This document shows positions 1-9,064 of a stretch of 64,000 nt of DNA, piece by piece. Positions within the stretch are counted from its first letter, which is position 1. Every line of letters starts with the position of its first letter. The translations under genes and the position numbers were made by a program. The notes beneath the pieces were generated by a model. The model made no database searches. It was not told where the DNA came from and was given only the letters and a program-made list of their open reading frames with translations. Origin of the DNA: Amycolatopsis sp. QT-25 (GTDB lineage Bacteria > Actinomycetota > Actinomycetes > Mycobacteriales > Pseudonocardiaceae); contig NZ_CP120210.1 in NCBI RefSeq assembly GCF_029369745.1, positions 1,674,001-1,738,000 of the forward strand, written 5' to 3'.

Positions 1-798
1 CAGCGGATCCAGCGCGACCACAAGGTGACCGGCGTGCACACGCCGTTCCAGTCACCGATGGCGATCGCGACCTTCGAGCCGATCGTCAACCTGTTGAACG
101 CCAACGGGATGGTGCGCAAGGGCGCCGGGGACTACCAGGTGCTCGACGTCGCGAAGTACCTCGAACTCGCGCAGCGGGGCACGCGCTGGGACCAGCTCCC
201 CGGCAACACCGCCTTCCCGGCCCGCAAGAACGTACTGGTCACGACCACGGATCCGCGCGAATCGAACTCGGCGGCGATGTACCTGTCGATCGTTTCCTTC
301 GTCGCCAACGGCAACAACGTGGTCAGCACGCCGGAGGCCGAGGCGAAGGTGCTGCCCTCGGTGTCGAAGCTGTTCATCGACCAGGGTTACACGCAGAACA
401 GCACCGAAGGCCCGTTCGAGGACTACCTCGCCGCGGGCATGGGCAAGACGCCGATGGCGCTGATCTACGAGTCCCAGTTCGTCGACCGGCTGGTCCGCGC
501 GGACGGCTCGATCCGGCCGGACATGCGCCTGCTCTACACGGCGCCGACGGTGTACTCGAAGCACACGCTGGTCCCGTTGAAACCGAACGGCGACCAGGTG
601 GGCAGGCTGCTGGCGACCGACCCGGAACTGGGAAGGCTCGCCGCCACCTTCGGCTTCCGCACCGGGAACCCGCGGTTGTTCAGCGACGTCGTCGCCGCGG
701 CCAAGGCGCCGGTGCCCGCGGATCTGGTGGACGCCGTCGAGCCGCCGTCGTTCGAGACGCTGGAGCGCCTGCTCGACGCCGTGAAGAAACAGTACTGA
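1..798 (+). CDS. Substrate-binding-like protein, C-terminal part (5' end outside window)
   Basis: The reading frame is open from the first base of the window, so the start lies upstream; 265 codons are visible. I see no catalytic motif. The segment VTTTDPRESNSAAMYLSIVS lines up with MTDPSASNSGFSALVGV in the VWA lipoprotein two genes downstream (shared TDPxxSNS). I therefore read it as a periplasmic-binding-protein fold related to that protein's N-terminal half; this is inference. Its stop overlaps the start of the TelA gene by one base (TGATG), so it is the first visible gene of a translationally coupled operon. The ligand is unknown. Confidence 0.6.
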   Translation, partial: QRIQRDHKVTGVHTPFQSPMAIATFEPIVNLLNANGMVRKGAGDYQVLDVAKYLELAQRGTRWDQLPGNTAFPARKNVLVTTTDPRESNSAAMYLSIVSFVANGNNVVSTPEAEAKVLPSVSKLFIDQGYTQNSTEGPFEDYLAAGMGKTPMALIYESQFVDRLVRADGSIRPDMRLLYTAPTVYSKHTLVPLKPNGDQVGRLLATDPELGRLAATFGFRTGNPRLFSDVVAAAKAPVPADLVDAVEPPSFETLERLLDAVKKQY

Positions 799-1952
799 TG
801 GACGATTTCACGCTCACTCCTCCCGAACCGGTGGAGGCGATCCCGGCCGAGCGGGCCGCGGGCCTGGTCACGCTCGCACCGGAGGTGCACGCCGAGGTCG
901 TGAAGCGCGCGGAGGGTTTCGCCCGGCGCCTCGAAGCGCTCGACGTCCGGTCCCCGGAGTTCACCCGCGTGCTGGACGAGCTGCTCGCGGTCGGCGAGTC
1001 CGACATGCGGGCGGCGGCGACCGTGGCGGGCGCCCTGCTGGACCGCTCGACGCGGGCGCTGGCGGAAATCGGGTCACCGCACCAGCAGGCGACGGTGAGC
1101 CTGGCCGGGCTCCGGCGGGCCGTGGCGGAGATCGACCCGGCGAAACTGCCGATCACCGGCCGCAAACTGATGGGGCTGATCCCGGTCGCGGGCAGCGCGA
1201 AGAAGGCGCTGGAGCGCTACCGCGCGGCCAACGAGCCGGTGAACGCGCTGATACTGGACCTGCGTGCGCGACAGGACGTCCTGCGGCGGGACAACGCCGC
1301 GCTCAAGGGTGAGCGCGAGCGGCTGTGGGCGACGCTCGGCAAGCTGTCGGAAGCGGCCGCGTTCGCCGAAGCCGTCGACACCGCGGTCGAGCGCCAGGCC
1401 GGGATCTTCGACTTCACCGACCCCGCGCGAGCCAAGTCGCTGCGGGCCGACGCACTGCATCCGATCCGGCAGCGGCACCAGGATCTGCTGACCCAGCTCG
1501 CGGTGAGCGCGCAGGGCTATCTGGCGCTGGATCTGGTGCGGCGCAACAACGACGAGCTGATCCGAGGAATCGAGCGGGCGGTGTCGACCACGGTCGCGGC
1601 ACTCCGGGTCGCGCTGCTGGTGAGCGGCGCGCTCGCCGGGCAGCGCGACGTCCTCGACGAGGTGCGGGCCGTACAGGCCACGACCGAGGGGCTGCTCAGG
1701 GCCAACGCCGAAATGCTGGAACTGCGCAGCGCCGAGATCCGGCGCGCGGGCAGTGATCCGGCGGTGGCGGTGGCGACGATCCGCGAGTCGTTCGAGCGGA
1801 TCCACCGGAGCATCGACGCGATCGACGAGTTCAAGGCGGGGGCCGTCTCGACGATGGCGATGACCGTGGAGGCGCTGTCCGGGGAGATCCGGCGAGCCGA
1901 AGACCATCTGCGCCGCTCTCACGAGACGGCGACGGCCGAGGGGGCATCGTGA
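798..1952 (+). CDS. TelA-type toxic anion resistance family protein
   Basis: This 384-residue protein has the length and all-helical, Arg/Glu/Ala-rich composition of the TelA family (named for tellurite resistance, biochemical role unresolved). Typical stretches are the conserved centre LMGLIPVAGSAKKALERY (about residues 126-143) and the C-terminal helices with RRNNDELIRGIERAV. There is no signal peptide or membrane segment, so it is probably cytoplasmic. It starts on the last base of the preceding stop and its own TGA overlaps the next GTG by four bases, which indicates coupled expression. Family assignment is confident; a role in anion resistance here is only inferred from the family name. 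Confidence 0.85.
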   Translation: MDDFTLTPPEPVEAIPAERAAGLVTLAPEVHAEVVKRAEGFARRLEALDVRSPEFTRVLDELLAVGESDMRAAATVAGALLDRSTRALAEIGSPHQQATVSLAGLRRAVAEIDPAKLPITGRKLMGLIPVAGSAKKALERYRAANEPVNALILDLRARQDVLRRDNAALKGERERLWATLGKLSEAAAFAEAVDTAVERQAGIFDFTDPARAKSLRADALHPIRQRHQDLLTQLAVSAQGYLALDLVRRNNDELIRGIERAVSTTVAALRVALLVSGALAGQRDVLDEVRAVQATTEGLLRANAEMLELRSAEIRRAGSDPAVAVATIRESFERIHRSIDAIDEFKAGAVSTMAMTVEALSGEIRRAEDHLRRSHETATAEGAS

Positions 1953-3574
1953 AACGCTGGACGATCTTGGCGGTCAGCGCGCTTTGCGCGTTGTCGCTGG
2001 TTTCCTGCGATTCGAGCGAAGGCGGAACCGGTGGCCTGGGGGAGGCCGAGCCGGATACGTTGAGGGTGCTCGCGGGCAGTGAGCTGGCCGACCTGCAGCC
2101 GTTGCTGGAGCAGGAGGCGGCGGCGACCGGGGTCAAGGTGAAGTTCCAGTTCACCGGGACGCTGGAAGGCGTCGAAACCCTGGGCAGCGGGAAGGCGGAC
2201 GGCCAGTACGACGCCGTCTGGTTCTCGTCGAACCGGTACCCCGCGGCGGTTCCGGAGGCCGCGAAACGGCTGGGTGAACAGGTGAAGATCATGAGTTCAC
2301 CGGTGGTGCTCGGCCTGTCCGCGTCGGCGGCGCAGCGGCTCGGCTGGGCCGGGCGGCCGGTGGGCTGGGGCGAGATCGCCGAGCAGGCCGGGAAGAAGGC
2401 CTTCACCTACGGCATGACCGACCCGTCGGCGTCGAACTCGGGTTTCTCGGCACTCGTCGGGGTGGCTTCGGCGCTCGCGGGAGCGGGCAACGCCGTCGAC
2501 GCGCGGCAGATCGCGACCGTCACCCCGAAACTGACCGAGTTCTTCAGCGCGCAGGCGATGTCCGCGGGTTCGTCGGGCTGGCTTTCCGAGGCATACCAGC
2601 GCCGGGCGAGCGGGCAGGATCCCGGCAAGAAGGTCGACGGGCTGATCAACTACGAGTCCGTCCTGCTGTCGATGAACGCGACCGGGAAGCTCCCCGAACC
2701 GCTGACGCTGGTGTACCCCTCCGACGGCGTCGTCACCGCCGATTATCCGCTGACCCTGTTGCAGAGCGCCAATCCCGACGCGCGGGACGCGCATCGCAAG
2801 CTGGCCGAACGGCTGCGCACGCCGGACACGCAGCGCAAGATCATGGAGACCACGCAACGCCGCCCCGTCGTGCCCGGTGTTCCACTCGGGCCACAGTTCG
2901 CGCGGAAGGACCTCGTCGAGTTGCCGTTCCCGGCGACGCAGGACTCGGTCGACGCGTTGCTGGGTGCCTACTTCGACAAGATCCGGCGTCCGTCGCGGAC
3001 GCTGTACGTGCTCGACACCTCCGGGTCCATGTCGGGTGACCGGATCGAGTCGCTGCGCACCGCGCTGATCGGGCTGACCGGCGCCGACGGTTCGCTGACC
3101 GGCCGGTACCGCCGGTTCCGCAGCCGCGAAGAGGTCACGATGCTGCCGTTCGACACCGTGCCCGGCAGCCCGGCGACCTTCGTCGTCCCGGAAGGCGATC
3201 CCCAGCCGACGTTGGACAAGATCAAGCGCTTCGCCGAAGGCCTCGACGCGAACGGCGGCACGGCGATCTACGACAGCCTCCAGCGTGCGCACGACATCAC
3301 GGGACCTTTGGTCGCGCGCGACCCCGATCGGTTCACCTCGATCGTGCTGATGACCGACGGGCAGAACGCGAACGGTTCCACGTTCGCGGACTTCCAGCTG
3401 CGGTTCCCGTCGCTGCCGGAGGCGGTGCGGCAGATCCCGGTGTTCACCGTGATCTTCGGGGAAGGAGACTCAGCCGAACTCGGCGAGGTGGCGAAACGCA
3501 CCGGCGGCAACGTGTTCGACGCGCGTGGTGACGTCCTGCCCAAGGTGTTCCAGGAAATCCGCGGATACCAGTGA
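1949..3574 (+). CDS. VWA-domain lipoprotein with N-terminal substrate-binding-like domain
   Basis: This 541-residue predicted lipoprotein has signal peptide MKRWTILAVSALCALSLVSC with lipobox LVSC. Residues about 30-340 form a substrate-binding-like domain. Residues about 350-541 are a von Willebrand factor A domain with an intact MIDAS: DTSGS at the start of the domain, a GGTAIYDSL threonine, and the aspartate in VLMTDGQ. It should sit on the outer face of the membrane and bind a divalent metal. The GTG start overlaps the TelA stop (GTGA) and its stop overlaps the next GTG. The N-terminal domain resembles the first gene of the operon, so a duplication inside the operon is likely. The partner is unknown. 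Confidence 0.82.
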   Translation: MKRWTILAVSALCALSLVSCDSSEGGTGGLGEAEPDTLRVLAGSELADLQPLLEQEAAATGVKVKFQFTGTLEGVETLGSGKADGQYDAVWFSSNRYPAAVPEAAKRLGEQVKIMSSPVVLGLSASAAQRLGWAGRPVGWGEIAEQAGKKAFTYGMTDPSASNSGFSALVGVASALAGAGNAVDARQIATVTPKLTEFFSAQAMSAGSSGWLSEAYQRRASGQDPGKKVDGLINYESVLLSMNATGKLPEPLTLVYPSDGVVTADYPLTLLQSANPDARDAHRKLAERLRTPDTQRKIMETTQRRPVVPGVPLGPQFARKDLVELPFPATQDSVDALLGAYFDKIRRPSRTLYVLDTSGSMSGDRIESLRTALIGLTGADGSLTGRYRRFRSREEVTMLPFDTVPGSPATFVVPEGDPQPTLDKIKRFAEGLDANGGTAIYDSLQRAHDITGPLVARDPDRFTSIVLMTDGQNANGSTFADFQLRFPSLPEAVRQIPVFTVIFGEGDSAELGEVAKRTGGNVFDARGDVLPKVFQEIRGYQ

Positions 3575-4167
3575 TCCGGTACCTCGGCTCCACGAAGAAC
3601 CTCGCCGGCTGCGTCGGCGGGCTGATCGGGCTCGCGCTGTACCTGACCGGCGTCGTCGGCGCGTTGTGGCCGGTGGTGGTCGCCGGGCTGTACACGGTGT
3701 TCGCCCTGCTCGCGCCGCCCGAACGGGTCCGGCTGGTCTCCCCCGCCGCCGAGGCCGAGGCCGATCGGCTGCGCGCGGATCTCGGCTCGCTGGTGAACAA
3801 GGTGGCCGCGCGGGCCCAGCGGATGCCGGAGTCCGCTGTGGACGGTGTCCGGCGGATCGCCGGCGTGCTCGAAGATGTGCTTTCGCGACCGGAGCGCTGG
3901 GCGGCCAACCCGGACGTCCGGCACGCCGTCACCCGGCTGGCACGGACGGATCTGCCGCTGTCCGTGGAGACCTACCTCAACCTGCCGTGGTGGTTCGCCG
4001 CCCGGCGGCGCGCGAGCGGCGAGCCGAGCGCGTCCGAAGAACTCCTGGCACAACTGGAGCTGCTGGAGACCGAAGCGCATCGCATCGCGGAACGGTTCTA
4101 CGCGGGCGACGTCCACCAGCAGGCCGATCACACGCGATATCTGCGTGAGCGCGGCGAATCCGCCTAG
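3571..4167 (+). CDS. Small two-helix membrane protein, XpaC-like
   Basis: This 198-residue protein has two adjacent membrane helices near the N-terminus (about residues 12-48, GLIGLALYLTGVVGALWPVV followed by VAGLYTVFALL) and then a helical cytoplasmic part. The pattern RTDLPLSVETYLNLPWW recalls the XpaC family, whose genes commonly lie beside telA genes; this family call is an inference from context plus weak similarity. Its GTG overlaps the stop of the VWA gene by four bases, so it closes the operon. A possible job is membrane anchoring for the TelA protein. Confidence 0.65.
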   Translation: MIRYLGSTKNLAGCVGGLIGLALYLTGVVGALWPVVVAGLYTVFALLAPPERVRLVSPAAEAEADRLRADLGSLVNKVAARAQRMPESAVDGVRRIAGVLEDVLSRPERWAANPDVRHAVTRLARTDLPLSVETYLNLPWWFAARRRASGEPSASEELLAQLELLETEAHRIAERFYAGDVHQQADHTRYLRERGESA

Positions 4168-4298
4168 GTGTCCCGATCATCGGCAAGTGAAGAAAAGTCT
4201 GCCGGTCGTTCTGCATGGGCGGGCCCGGTTTCCCGTGGTGGACTCGTGAAGCCGATCCGGTCGGGGTCGGTTTCCGTCCTCGGTGAGGGAGTTCAGAC

Positions 4299-5393
4299 GT
4301 GCGTGAGTACAGACATTGGGCGGCTGCCGCGGTCGCGGTGATGGTGTGCCTTGCCGGCGCCACCCCGGCGAACGCCGAACAGCGCGACGATCACTGCGTC
4401 GCCGACACGGCGACCGGAGTGGTCCGGTGCTTCGACAGCCTCGACGAATCACTCGCCGCGGCGTCGGCCGGCGAGGTCGGTGCCTCCGCGACGGTGATCA
4501 GCGTGCTGTACGAAAACGCGAACTTCGGTGGCGCCAGCGTCGCCGTCACCGGGTCGCCGTGTGTCGAGGGAACCAACCAGACCGTCGGCTTCCTCGGCGA
4601 CTGGAACGACAGGATCTCCTCGTTCCAGACCTTCCACAACTGCTACATCACGATGTACGAGCACGCCGAGTACCAGGGCGAACGCCAGGAGTGGTACGCC
4701 AACGACAGCGGCAACTACGGGTCGAACATGAACGACCGCGGCAGTTCGGTGGTGTACTCGCGCGGGCCGTCCCGCGCCGAACTGCTCAAGGACTGCGGCC
4801 ACGCCACCAAGACCTGCAACGCCCACGTCGACCAGCGCGGCCAGGACTTCTACGGCGACTGGGGCCGGGTGGACACGGTGTACAACTGCAGTGCCAACAA
4901 GATCACCCAGGTGATCGGCAAACGTGACACCCGCAGCGGCAAGAACACGGTGTCGAACGAGATCAGCGTGAGCGCGGGCTTCGAGTTCCTCGTCGACTGG
5001 TCGGTCGCGTACAAGCGGACCTGGGGCCAGGAATGGGGCTGGGAGACCAGCGAGAGCGTCGAGACCCGGATCGAGGTCAACCCTGGCTACTGGGCGGGCC
5101 TCGACCGCTCACCGGTGATGCGGGTGGCCAGCGGCTCGTACGACATGTGGTACGACAAGCGCAAATGGGGCCACAACCAGTGGTACGTCTGGAACTTCAG
5201 CGGTGAGGGACCGGCGCCCGGCGTCGTCGGCCAGACCAGGACGGTCGGCAAGAAGATGACCTCGGCCGAGAAGAAGAAGGTGTGCGGGAAGTCGGCCGGT
5301 CTCGTGCGGTCGGCCGCCGGAGCACCGGTGGAAAGCGCCACCGCACCTGCCGCACCCGCGGTGCGCGTCGCGCAGGGATCGCTGCACGGCTAG
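4299..5393 (+). CDS. Secreted beta/gamma-crystallin-type protein with a beta-rich C-terminal module
   Basis: The 364-residue product has a signal peptide (MREYRHWAAAAVAVMVCLAG, cleavage after ANA). Residues about 65-155 form a beta/gamma-crystallin-type unit with two Greek-key calcium motifs of the (N/D)(N/D)xx(S/T)S form: NDRISS and NDRGSS. Four or more cysteines suggest extracytoplasmic disulfides. The rest (about 190-340) is Trp/Tyr-rich with alternating polar and hydrophobic residues (SNEISVSAGFEFLVDWSVAY) and ends in a Lys-rich, Ala/Pro-rich tail. I do not recognise that module firmly; it recalls aerolysin-like beta-stem domains. The GTG start follows GAGGGAG by about nine bases. It stands alone between divergent and convergent neighbours. 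Confidence 0.75.
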   Translation: MREYRHWAAAAVAVMVCLAGATPANAEQRDDHCVADTATGVVRCFDSLDESLAAASAGEVGASATVISVLYENANFGGASVAVTGSPCVEGTNQTVGFLGDWNDRISSFQTFHNCYITMYEHAEYQGERQEWYANDSGNYGSNMNDRGSSVVYSRGPSRAELLKDCGHATKTCNAHVDQRGQDFYGDWGRVDTVYNCSANKITQVIGKRDTRSGKNTVSNEISVSAGFEFLVDWSVAYKRTWGQEWGWETSESVETRIEVNPGYWAGLDRSPVMRVASGSYDMWYDKRKWGHNQWYVWNFSGEGPAPGVVGQTRTVGKKMTSAEKKKVCGKSAGLVRSAAGAPVESATAPAAPAVRVAQGSLHG

Positions 5394-5417
5394 CCGGGTG
5401 GTCCGGCTCGGCGGTCG

Positions 5418-6212
5418 TCAGCGGCCGCCGAGCCCCGGCAGGGTCAGGGTGGTCACCGCCGTCGTCACCCAGCCCAGCAGATCGCCGAGCGGGATGGTGG
5501 AGAGCCGTTCCGGCCATTCCTCCGCCAGCGCGTGCAGGACGAGGTGACCGTCGTGCGACTCGACGGCGGTGAGCCGGATCCCTCGCGGGAGGTCCGGCAA
5601 GGGCAGCATGATCGGTTTGAGGCGGGACGGCGGGCCGAACCGGCGGCGTCCGATGTGGACGGACATCGGCCGGAGAACGACGGCATCGCCCTCCACGGTG
5701 GGCTCCAGGGCGAGATGCCCCCAATGGGGCCGCTTTTCCCAGCGGACGTGGAAATGCCCGTCGTCGCCGGGGGTCACGATGATGCCGGGCCGGGTCTCGG
5801 CCACCCGCGTCTGCAGTACTTCGGGCGAAACCCGGATCGCCATCCGCACCTGTTCGGGGATGGCGGCGGGCGACGGGAGTGAGCGGAGACGGACGTTCGA
5901 TGCGAGCACGGTGATGCGTTCGAGCGGCGTCTCCGGCCAATCGACGTCGTCGGCGACGAGGCGGACGTCGCCGATCCGGCCGGTGGCGGCCAGGCTCAGG
6001 CTGTCGGCCTGGTAGTCGAGTGCGGTCAGCGTGAGGCCGACGTCGTGCCCGTTCACCTTGGTCGTCAGCCGCCGCCCGACCAGCTGTTCGGTGACGGTCT
6101 TCAGCACCGCGGCCGGGGTGACGGGCACGATCGGCAACAGCGCCCGCCCGGCGGCGGCCAGGCCGAACAGCTCGGGAAGCGGGTTCAGGTCGAACCATCT
6201 GCCGTCGCTCAT
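5418..6212 (-). CDS. DUF2993 (LmeA-like) domain protein
   Basis: The 264-residue protein matches the DUF2993 pattern: N-terminal helix-rich lead, then RRLTTKVNGHDVGLTLTALDYQ and repeated beta strands ending with ESHDGHLVLHALAEEW. In mycobacteria the LmeA member acts in the cell envelope in lipomannan maturation. Here I see no clear signal peptide (it starts MSDGRWFDLNPLPELFGL), so the protein may be cytoplasmic or peripherally membrane-bound. It converges on the crystallin gene with 24 bases between stops. The family call is fairly sure; the substrate is unknown. Confidence 0.72.
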   Translation of the reverse strand: MSDGRWFDLNPLPELFGLAAAGRALLPIVPVTPAAVLKTVTEQLVGRRLTTKVNGHDVGLTLTALDYQADSLSLAATGRIGDVRLVADDVDWPETPLERITVLASNVRLRSLPSPAAIPEQVRMAIRVSPEVLQTRVAETRPGIIVTPGDDGHFHVRWEKRPHWGHLALEPTVEGDAVVLRPMSVHIGRRRFGPPSRLKPIMLPLPDLPRGIRLTAVESHDGHLVLHALAEEWPERLSTIPLGDLLGWVTTAVTTLTLPGLGGR

Positions 6213-6257
6213 CCGCCCAGTGTCGCCGAACGGGACGCCGATCGCCGCCGCAGGGGG

Positions 6258-6551
6258 TCAGCGGGCCGCGAAACGGGCGATCACGCCCGCCAGGATCACC
6301 CAGAACGCCGCGGCCAGGCCGTAGTCGAGAATGACCGCGAGATTCGGGTCACTCACCGGGAAAAGGCCCGGCCAGAACAACGCCAGCGGTTTGGCCAGCG
6401 CCTGGATGAAGATGAAGAAACCGTTGCCCGCGTTGGCTCCTGCGAGCACCATCACCATGTACAGCAGCTCGATGAAAGCGAACACCGCACCGATGCCGGT
6501 GATGACCCGCACGGCGGTGTTGCTCCTACTGGTGGTTCGCCATCTGGACAT
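6258..6551 (-). CDS. Small membrane protein of unknown function
   Basis: With the start placed at ATG 6551 the product is 97 residues and has three hydrophobic segments (VITGIGAVFAFIELLYMVMV, a central FFIFIQALAKPLALFWPGLF, and VILDYGLAAAFWVILAGVI). No motif gives a function. The frame stays open upstream to 6677, but those extra codons are Arg-rich and uncharged by any membrane pattern, and no ribosome site supports them. No good Shine-Dalgarno precedes 6551 either, so the start is uncertain. Confidence 0.5.
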   Translation of the reverse strand: MSRWRTTSRSNTAVRVITGIGAVFAFIELLYMVMVLAGANAGNGFFIFIQALAKPLALFWPGLFPVSDPNLAVILDYGLAAAFWVILAGVIARFAAR

Positions 6552-6869
6552 GCCGGAAAAGTTCCCCGATTCCGCGGTGACAAACGCTTCAACGGCCAGA
6601 TTGCGCCGATTGGCCGCACCTTGGCCACTGCGCGGAGGCGCACCGTGACAGAGTGATATCCGCCGGCCGAGTAGCACTGCGGGCGCTGGAGGCCGGGCCG
6701 GTCGGTAGGCGGCCGTGGCGTGGCGGACCGGTGCTCAAGCCGCCGTGGTGGCGTTCGAGTCCTGGTGAACGGCGCTGGGCTCTTCGTGCTCTCTCCTGGT
6801 CACCCATTCGACATGTCGGGCGGATCACGACGGATCGTCGGTACCGGCGCGCACTCGCCGACCGCGCCG
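6552..6869. other. Intergenic stretch without a recognised gene
   Basis: No frame here has coding character or a ribosome site. A run around 6745-6765 contains GTTCGAGTCC, a tRNA T-loop look-alike, but no matching stems can be drawn. The small membrane protein on the minus strand must take its promoter from this stretch. Confidence 0.4.
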
Positions 6870-7460
6870 TCAGGCGTCCAGCGGTGCGCCGCGCCACTGC
6901 CACCCGGCGCGGGAGGGGCGACCGGGGATGTCCACCCGCGCCGTCGCCCACAGCAACGCCGTCCAGGGATCGACGTCGGTGGCGTCGACTTCGGGGAACA
7001 TCCGCGTGAGCACGCGCGAACAGACCTCGCGCGGCGGGTCGAGGGTGACGTCGAGGCCCCTGGCCATGTCCTCGCCGTGGACCAGGACCTCGACGCAGCC
7101 CATTCCGGTGAAACCCTCGAGGTCGGCATACCCGCTCGGGTGATACGCGCGGACGTCCGGGTCCGCCTTGCGGAGCGTGGCGCCCAGGATGCCGCCGCCG
7201 ACCGTGACGAACTCCAGCAACTCCGCCGGCGTCGCGGCCTGGTCGGCGACGGATTCGAAGCGGACGAAACGCGGCGTCGACGGCCGGGCGATCAGCAGTC
7301 CCGCGTAGGAGATCAGGCAGTCGCCGAGATGCTCGGCCGTGCGCCAGGCGTCGAGTTCACCGGTGCCCGGCGCCGCCGACCAGTCACGGCCCGACGCCCG
7401 CCTCAGTCCGCCGACCACACTGGCCACGGCCGCGTCGAGGTCGTCGGGCGTGATCGTCAT
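6870..7460 (-). CDS. DinB-like / mycothiol-dependent maleylpyruvate isomerase N-terminal family protein
   Basis: The 196-residue protein has the helical-bundle pattern of the DinB-like superfamily used by mycothiol-dependent enzymes: the first metal-histidine helix WRTAEHLGDCLISYAGLL and the second motif MGCVEVLVHGEDMARGL (HxxD). The family contains mycothiol-dependent isomerases and transferases and many members of unknown substrate. There is no signal peptide, so it should be cytoplasmic. Only seven bases separate its start from the stop of the upstream M28 peptidase gene, so the two are probably co-transcribed, although one is cytoplasmic and the other secreted. Confidence 0.7.
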   Translation of the reverse strand: MTITPDDLDAAVASVVGGLRRASGRDWSAAPGTGELDAWRTAEHLGDCLISYAGLLIARPSTPRFVRFESVADQAATPAELLEFVTVGGGILGATLRKADPDVRAYHPSGYADLEGFTGMGCVEVLVHGEDMARGLDVTLDPPREVCSRVLTRMFPEVDATDVDPWTALLWATARVDIPGRPSRAGWQWRGAPLDA

Positions 7461-7467
7461 CCTGGCA

Positions 7468-8979
7468 TCAACTCAAAGGTGTCGGAAACGCGACCGGACC
7501 GCGGCGGCCGTTCTTCCCGACCGCGCGCACACCGAAGAACACGTTGTCCTTCGACAGATCCACCTCAGCCTCGGTCGTGTCGCCGACCTTGATCACCCGC
7601 GTCCAGTCGGCGGCCGTCGTCTCCCGCCACACGACCTCGTAACCGGCGAGATCCGGGTCTGTTCCGCGCCGCCACACCAGATCCGTGTCGTTCGTCAGCT
7701 GGTTCGTCCTGATCCGGACGTCTTCGGGGGTGCCCGGCGCGGTCGCCAGCGACCACATCGCCGCTGCGTTGACCCGTGCGACCCTGGTGATGAAGGCGAA
7801 GTCGCAGAACTCCGGTAGATCGCCGAACCGCTTGCCGTTCTCCACCCGGACGTCCTGGTGCTGGTGCGCGTAGTCCTCGTGCGGTTCGGTGAACCGGGCG
7901 GCCGGATAGCCCTGCTCCAGGAACGGGATGTGGTCGCCGCCCCGCAGGTAGCGATCGCGCCGGTGGATCACCCGCACGGCCATGCCGGTCGCGTCGTTCT
8001 CCGCGACCGATCGCACGAACCGGGCCAGCTGACGGGACGGCGAGTCGTTTTCGCCACCGACCGCGCGCCGGATGTCGGCCTGCGCCGGGGTTTCCGACGT
8101 CGGCACCCCTTCGGCGAACAACCGGATGGTGCGCGGGTCCCGCGTGCCGTCGTCCGCCCGGCTCGAGCCGACGATGTCGTTGGTGAACATCGCCTGCACG
8201 TTCGTGCCCGCCGATTTGTAGAGCGTGGCCATATGCCGCGCGCCGAACAGGCCCTGTTCTTCGCCGGCGACCGCCGCGAACACGATGGTCGCGGCCGGAC
8301 GGCGCGTGGCGAACACCCGGGCGAGTTCCATCGCGACGGCCACACCGGAGGCGTCGTCGTCCGCGCCCGGCGCGTCCTTCACCGCGTCGAGCGGATCGGA
8401 ACACCGCGAGTCGTAGTGGCCCGACACGACGTAGACCCGCTCGGGAGTGGTAGAGCCGCGCAAGGTGGCGACGACGTTGGTGATCGTGGTGGCGACAGGG
8501 ATCCTGGGCGGAGCGGGCTGTTGCAGATACGACTGCAACTCGACCTTCATCCGGCCGTCCGACCGTTCCGCGGACTTCTTCATTTCCGCGAAGATCCAGT
8601 CGCGGGCGGCGCCGATGCCGCGGACCGGATCCGTCTGCGAGGACAACGTATGCCGCGTCCCGAAGGCCGCGAGCCTGCGTACGGTGGCCTCGATCCGATG
8701 CTCGTCGATCTCCCGCAGGATCGCCCTGAGTTCGGCGTCGGGGCGTTGCGGGGAGAGACGTTCGCCGGGGCCTCGATCGCCTGATTCTTCGGTGCCGGCC
8801 GTGGGTGAGAGGGCGGTTGACGACGGCGCGGTTGATGGCAGGGCAGTCGACGACTGCGCGGTTGATGACAGGGCGGTTGACGACAGGGCAGTGGAAGAGA
8901 GGGCAGTGGAAGAGAGGGCAGCCGCCGACAAGGCGGCCGACGTGGACAGGAAAACTCGTCTGGACCTTTCCTCAGCCAT
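7468..8979 (-). CDS. Secreted M28-family metallopeptidase
   Basis: The 503-residue protein starts with a Tat-type signal ([22 protein letters not shown]) followed by an unusual Ser/Thr/Ala pentapeptide linker (residues 18-62). The catalytic domain (about 90-400) shows the di-zinc M28 ligands: [17 protein letters not shown], the general base pair [11 protein letters not shown], and [15 protein letters not shown] late in the domain. Residues about 410-500 look like a fibronectin type III unit ([19 protein letters not shown] through [15 protein letters not shown]). It should be an extracellular aminopeptidase. The gene downstream, seven bases away, encodes the DinB-like protein. Confidence 0.85.
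   Translation of the reverse strand: MAEERSRRVFLSTSAALSAAALSSTALSSTALSSTALSSTAQSSTALPSTAPSSTALSPTAGTEESGDRGPGERLSPQRPDAELRAILREIDEHRIEATVRRLAAFGTRHTLSSQTDPVRGIGAARDWIFAEMKKSAERSDGRMKVELQSYLQQPAPPRIPVATTITNVVATLRGSTTPERVYVVSGHYDSRCSDPLDAVKDAPGADDDASGVAVAMELARVFATRRPAATIVFAAVAGEEQGLFGARHMATLYKSAGTNVQAMFTNDIVGSSRADDGTRDPRTIRLFAEGVPTSETPAQADIRRAVGGENDSPSRQLARFVRSVAENDATGMAVRVIHRRDRYLRGGDHIPFLEQGYPAARFTEPHEDYAHQHQDVRVENGKRFGDLPEFCDFAFITRVARVNAAAMWSLATAPGTPEDVRIRTNQLTNDTDLVWRRGTDPDLAGYEVVWRETTAADWTRVIKVGDTTEAEVDLSKDNVFFGVRAVGKNGRRGPVAFPTPLS
8794..8928 (-). repeat. Nine 15-bp units coding a Ser/Thr/Ala pentapeptide linker
   Basis: Inside the M28 peptidase gene, codons 18-62 form nine consecutive five-residue units: [10 protein letters not shown] three times, [25 protein letters not shown]. 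At DNA level the units keep a 15-bp period with good identity, so copy number can change without altering the frame. Confidence 0.85.
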
Positions 8980-9064
8980 CCTCCGTTCCTACGCGCCTGG
9001 TGATCCGGCGTCTACCCGCGAAAAGGATGAGCGCGGCGGGCGGGGGACGGGAGAGGATCACCGA

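Noticed and set aside
6650..6790. tRNA-like stretch with GTTCGAGTCC
   Set aside because: The T-stem does not pair, no acceptor stem can be drawn, and no anticodon arm fits; neither a normal nor a selenocysteine tRNA is supported.
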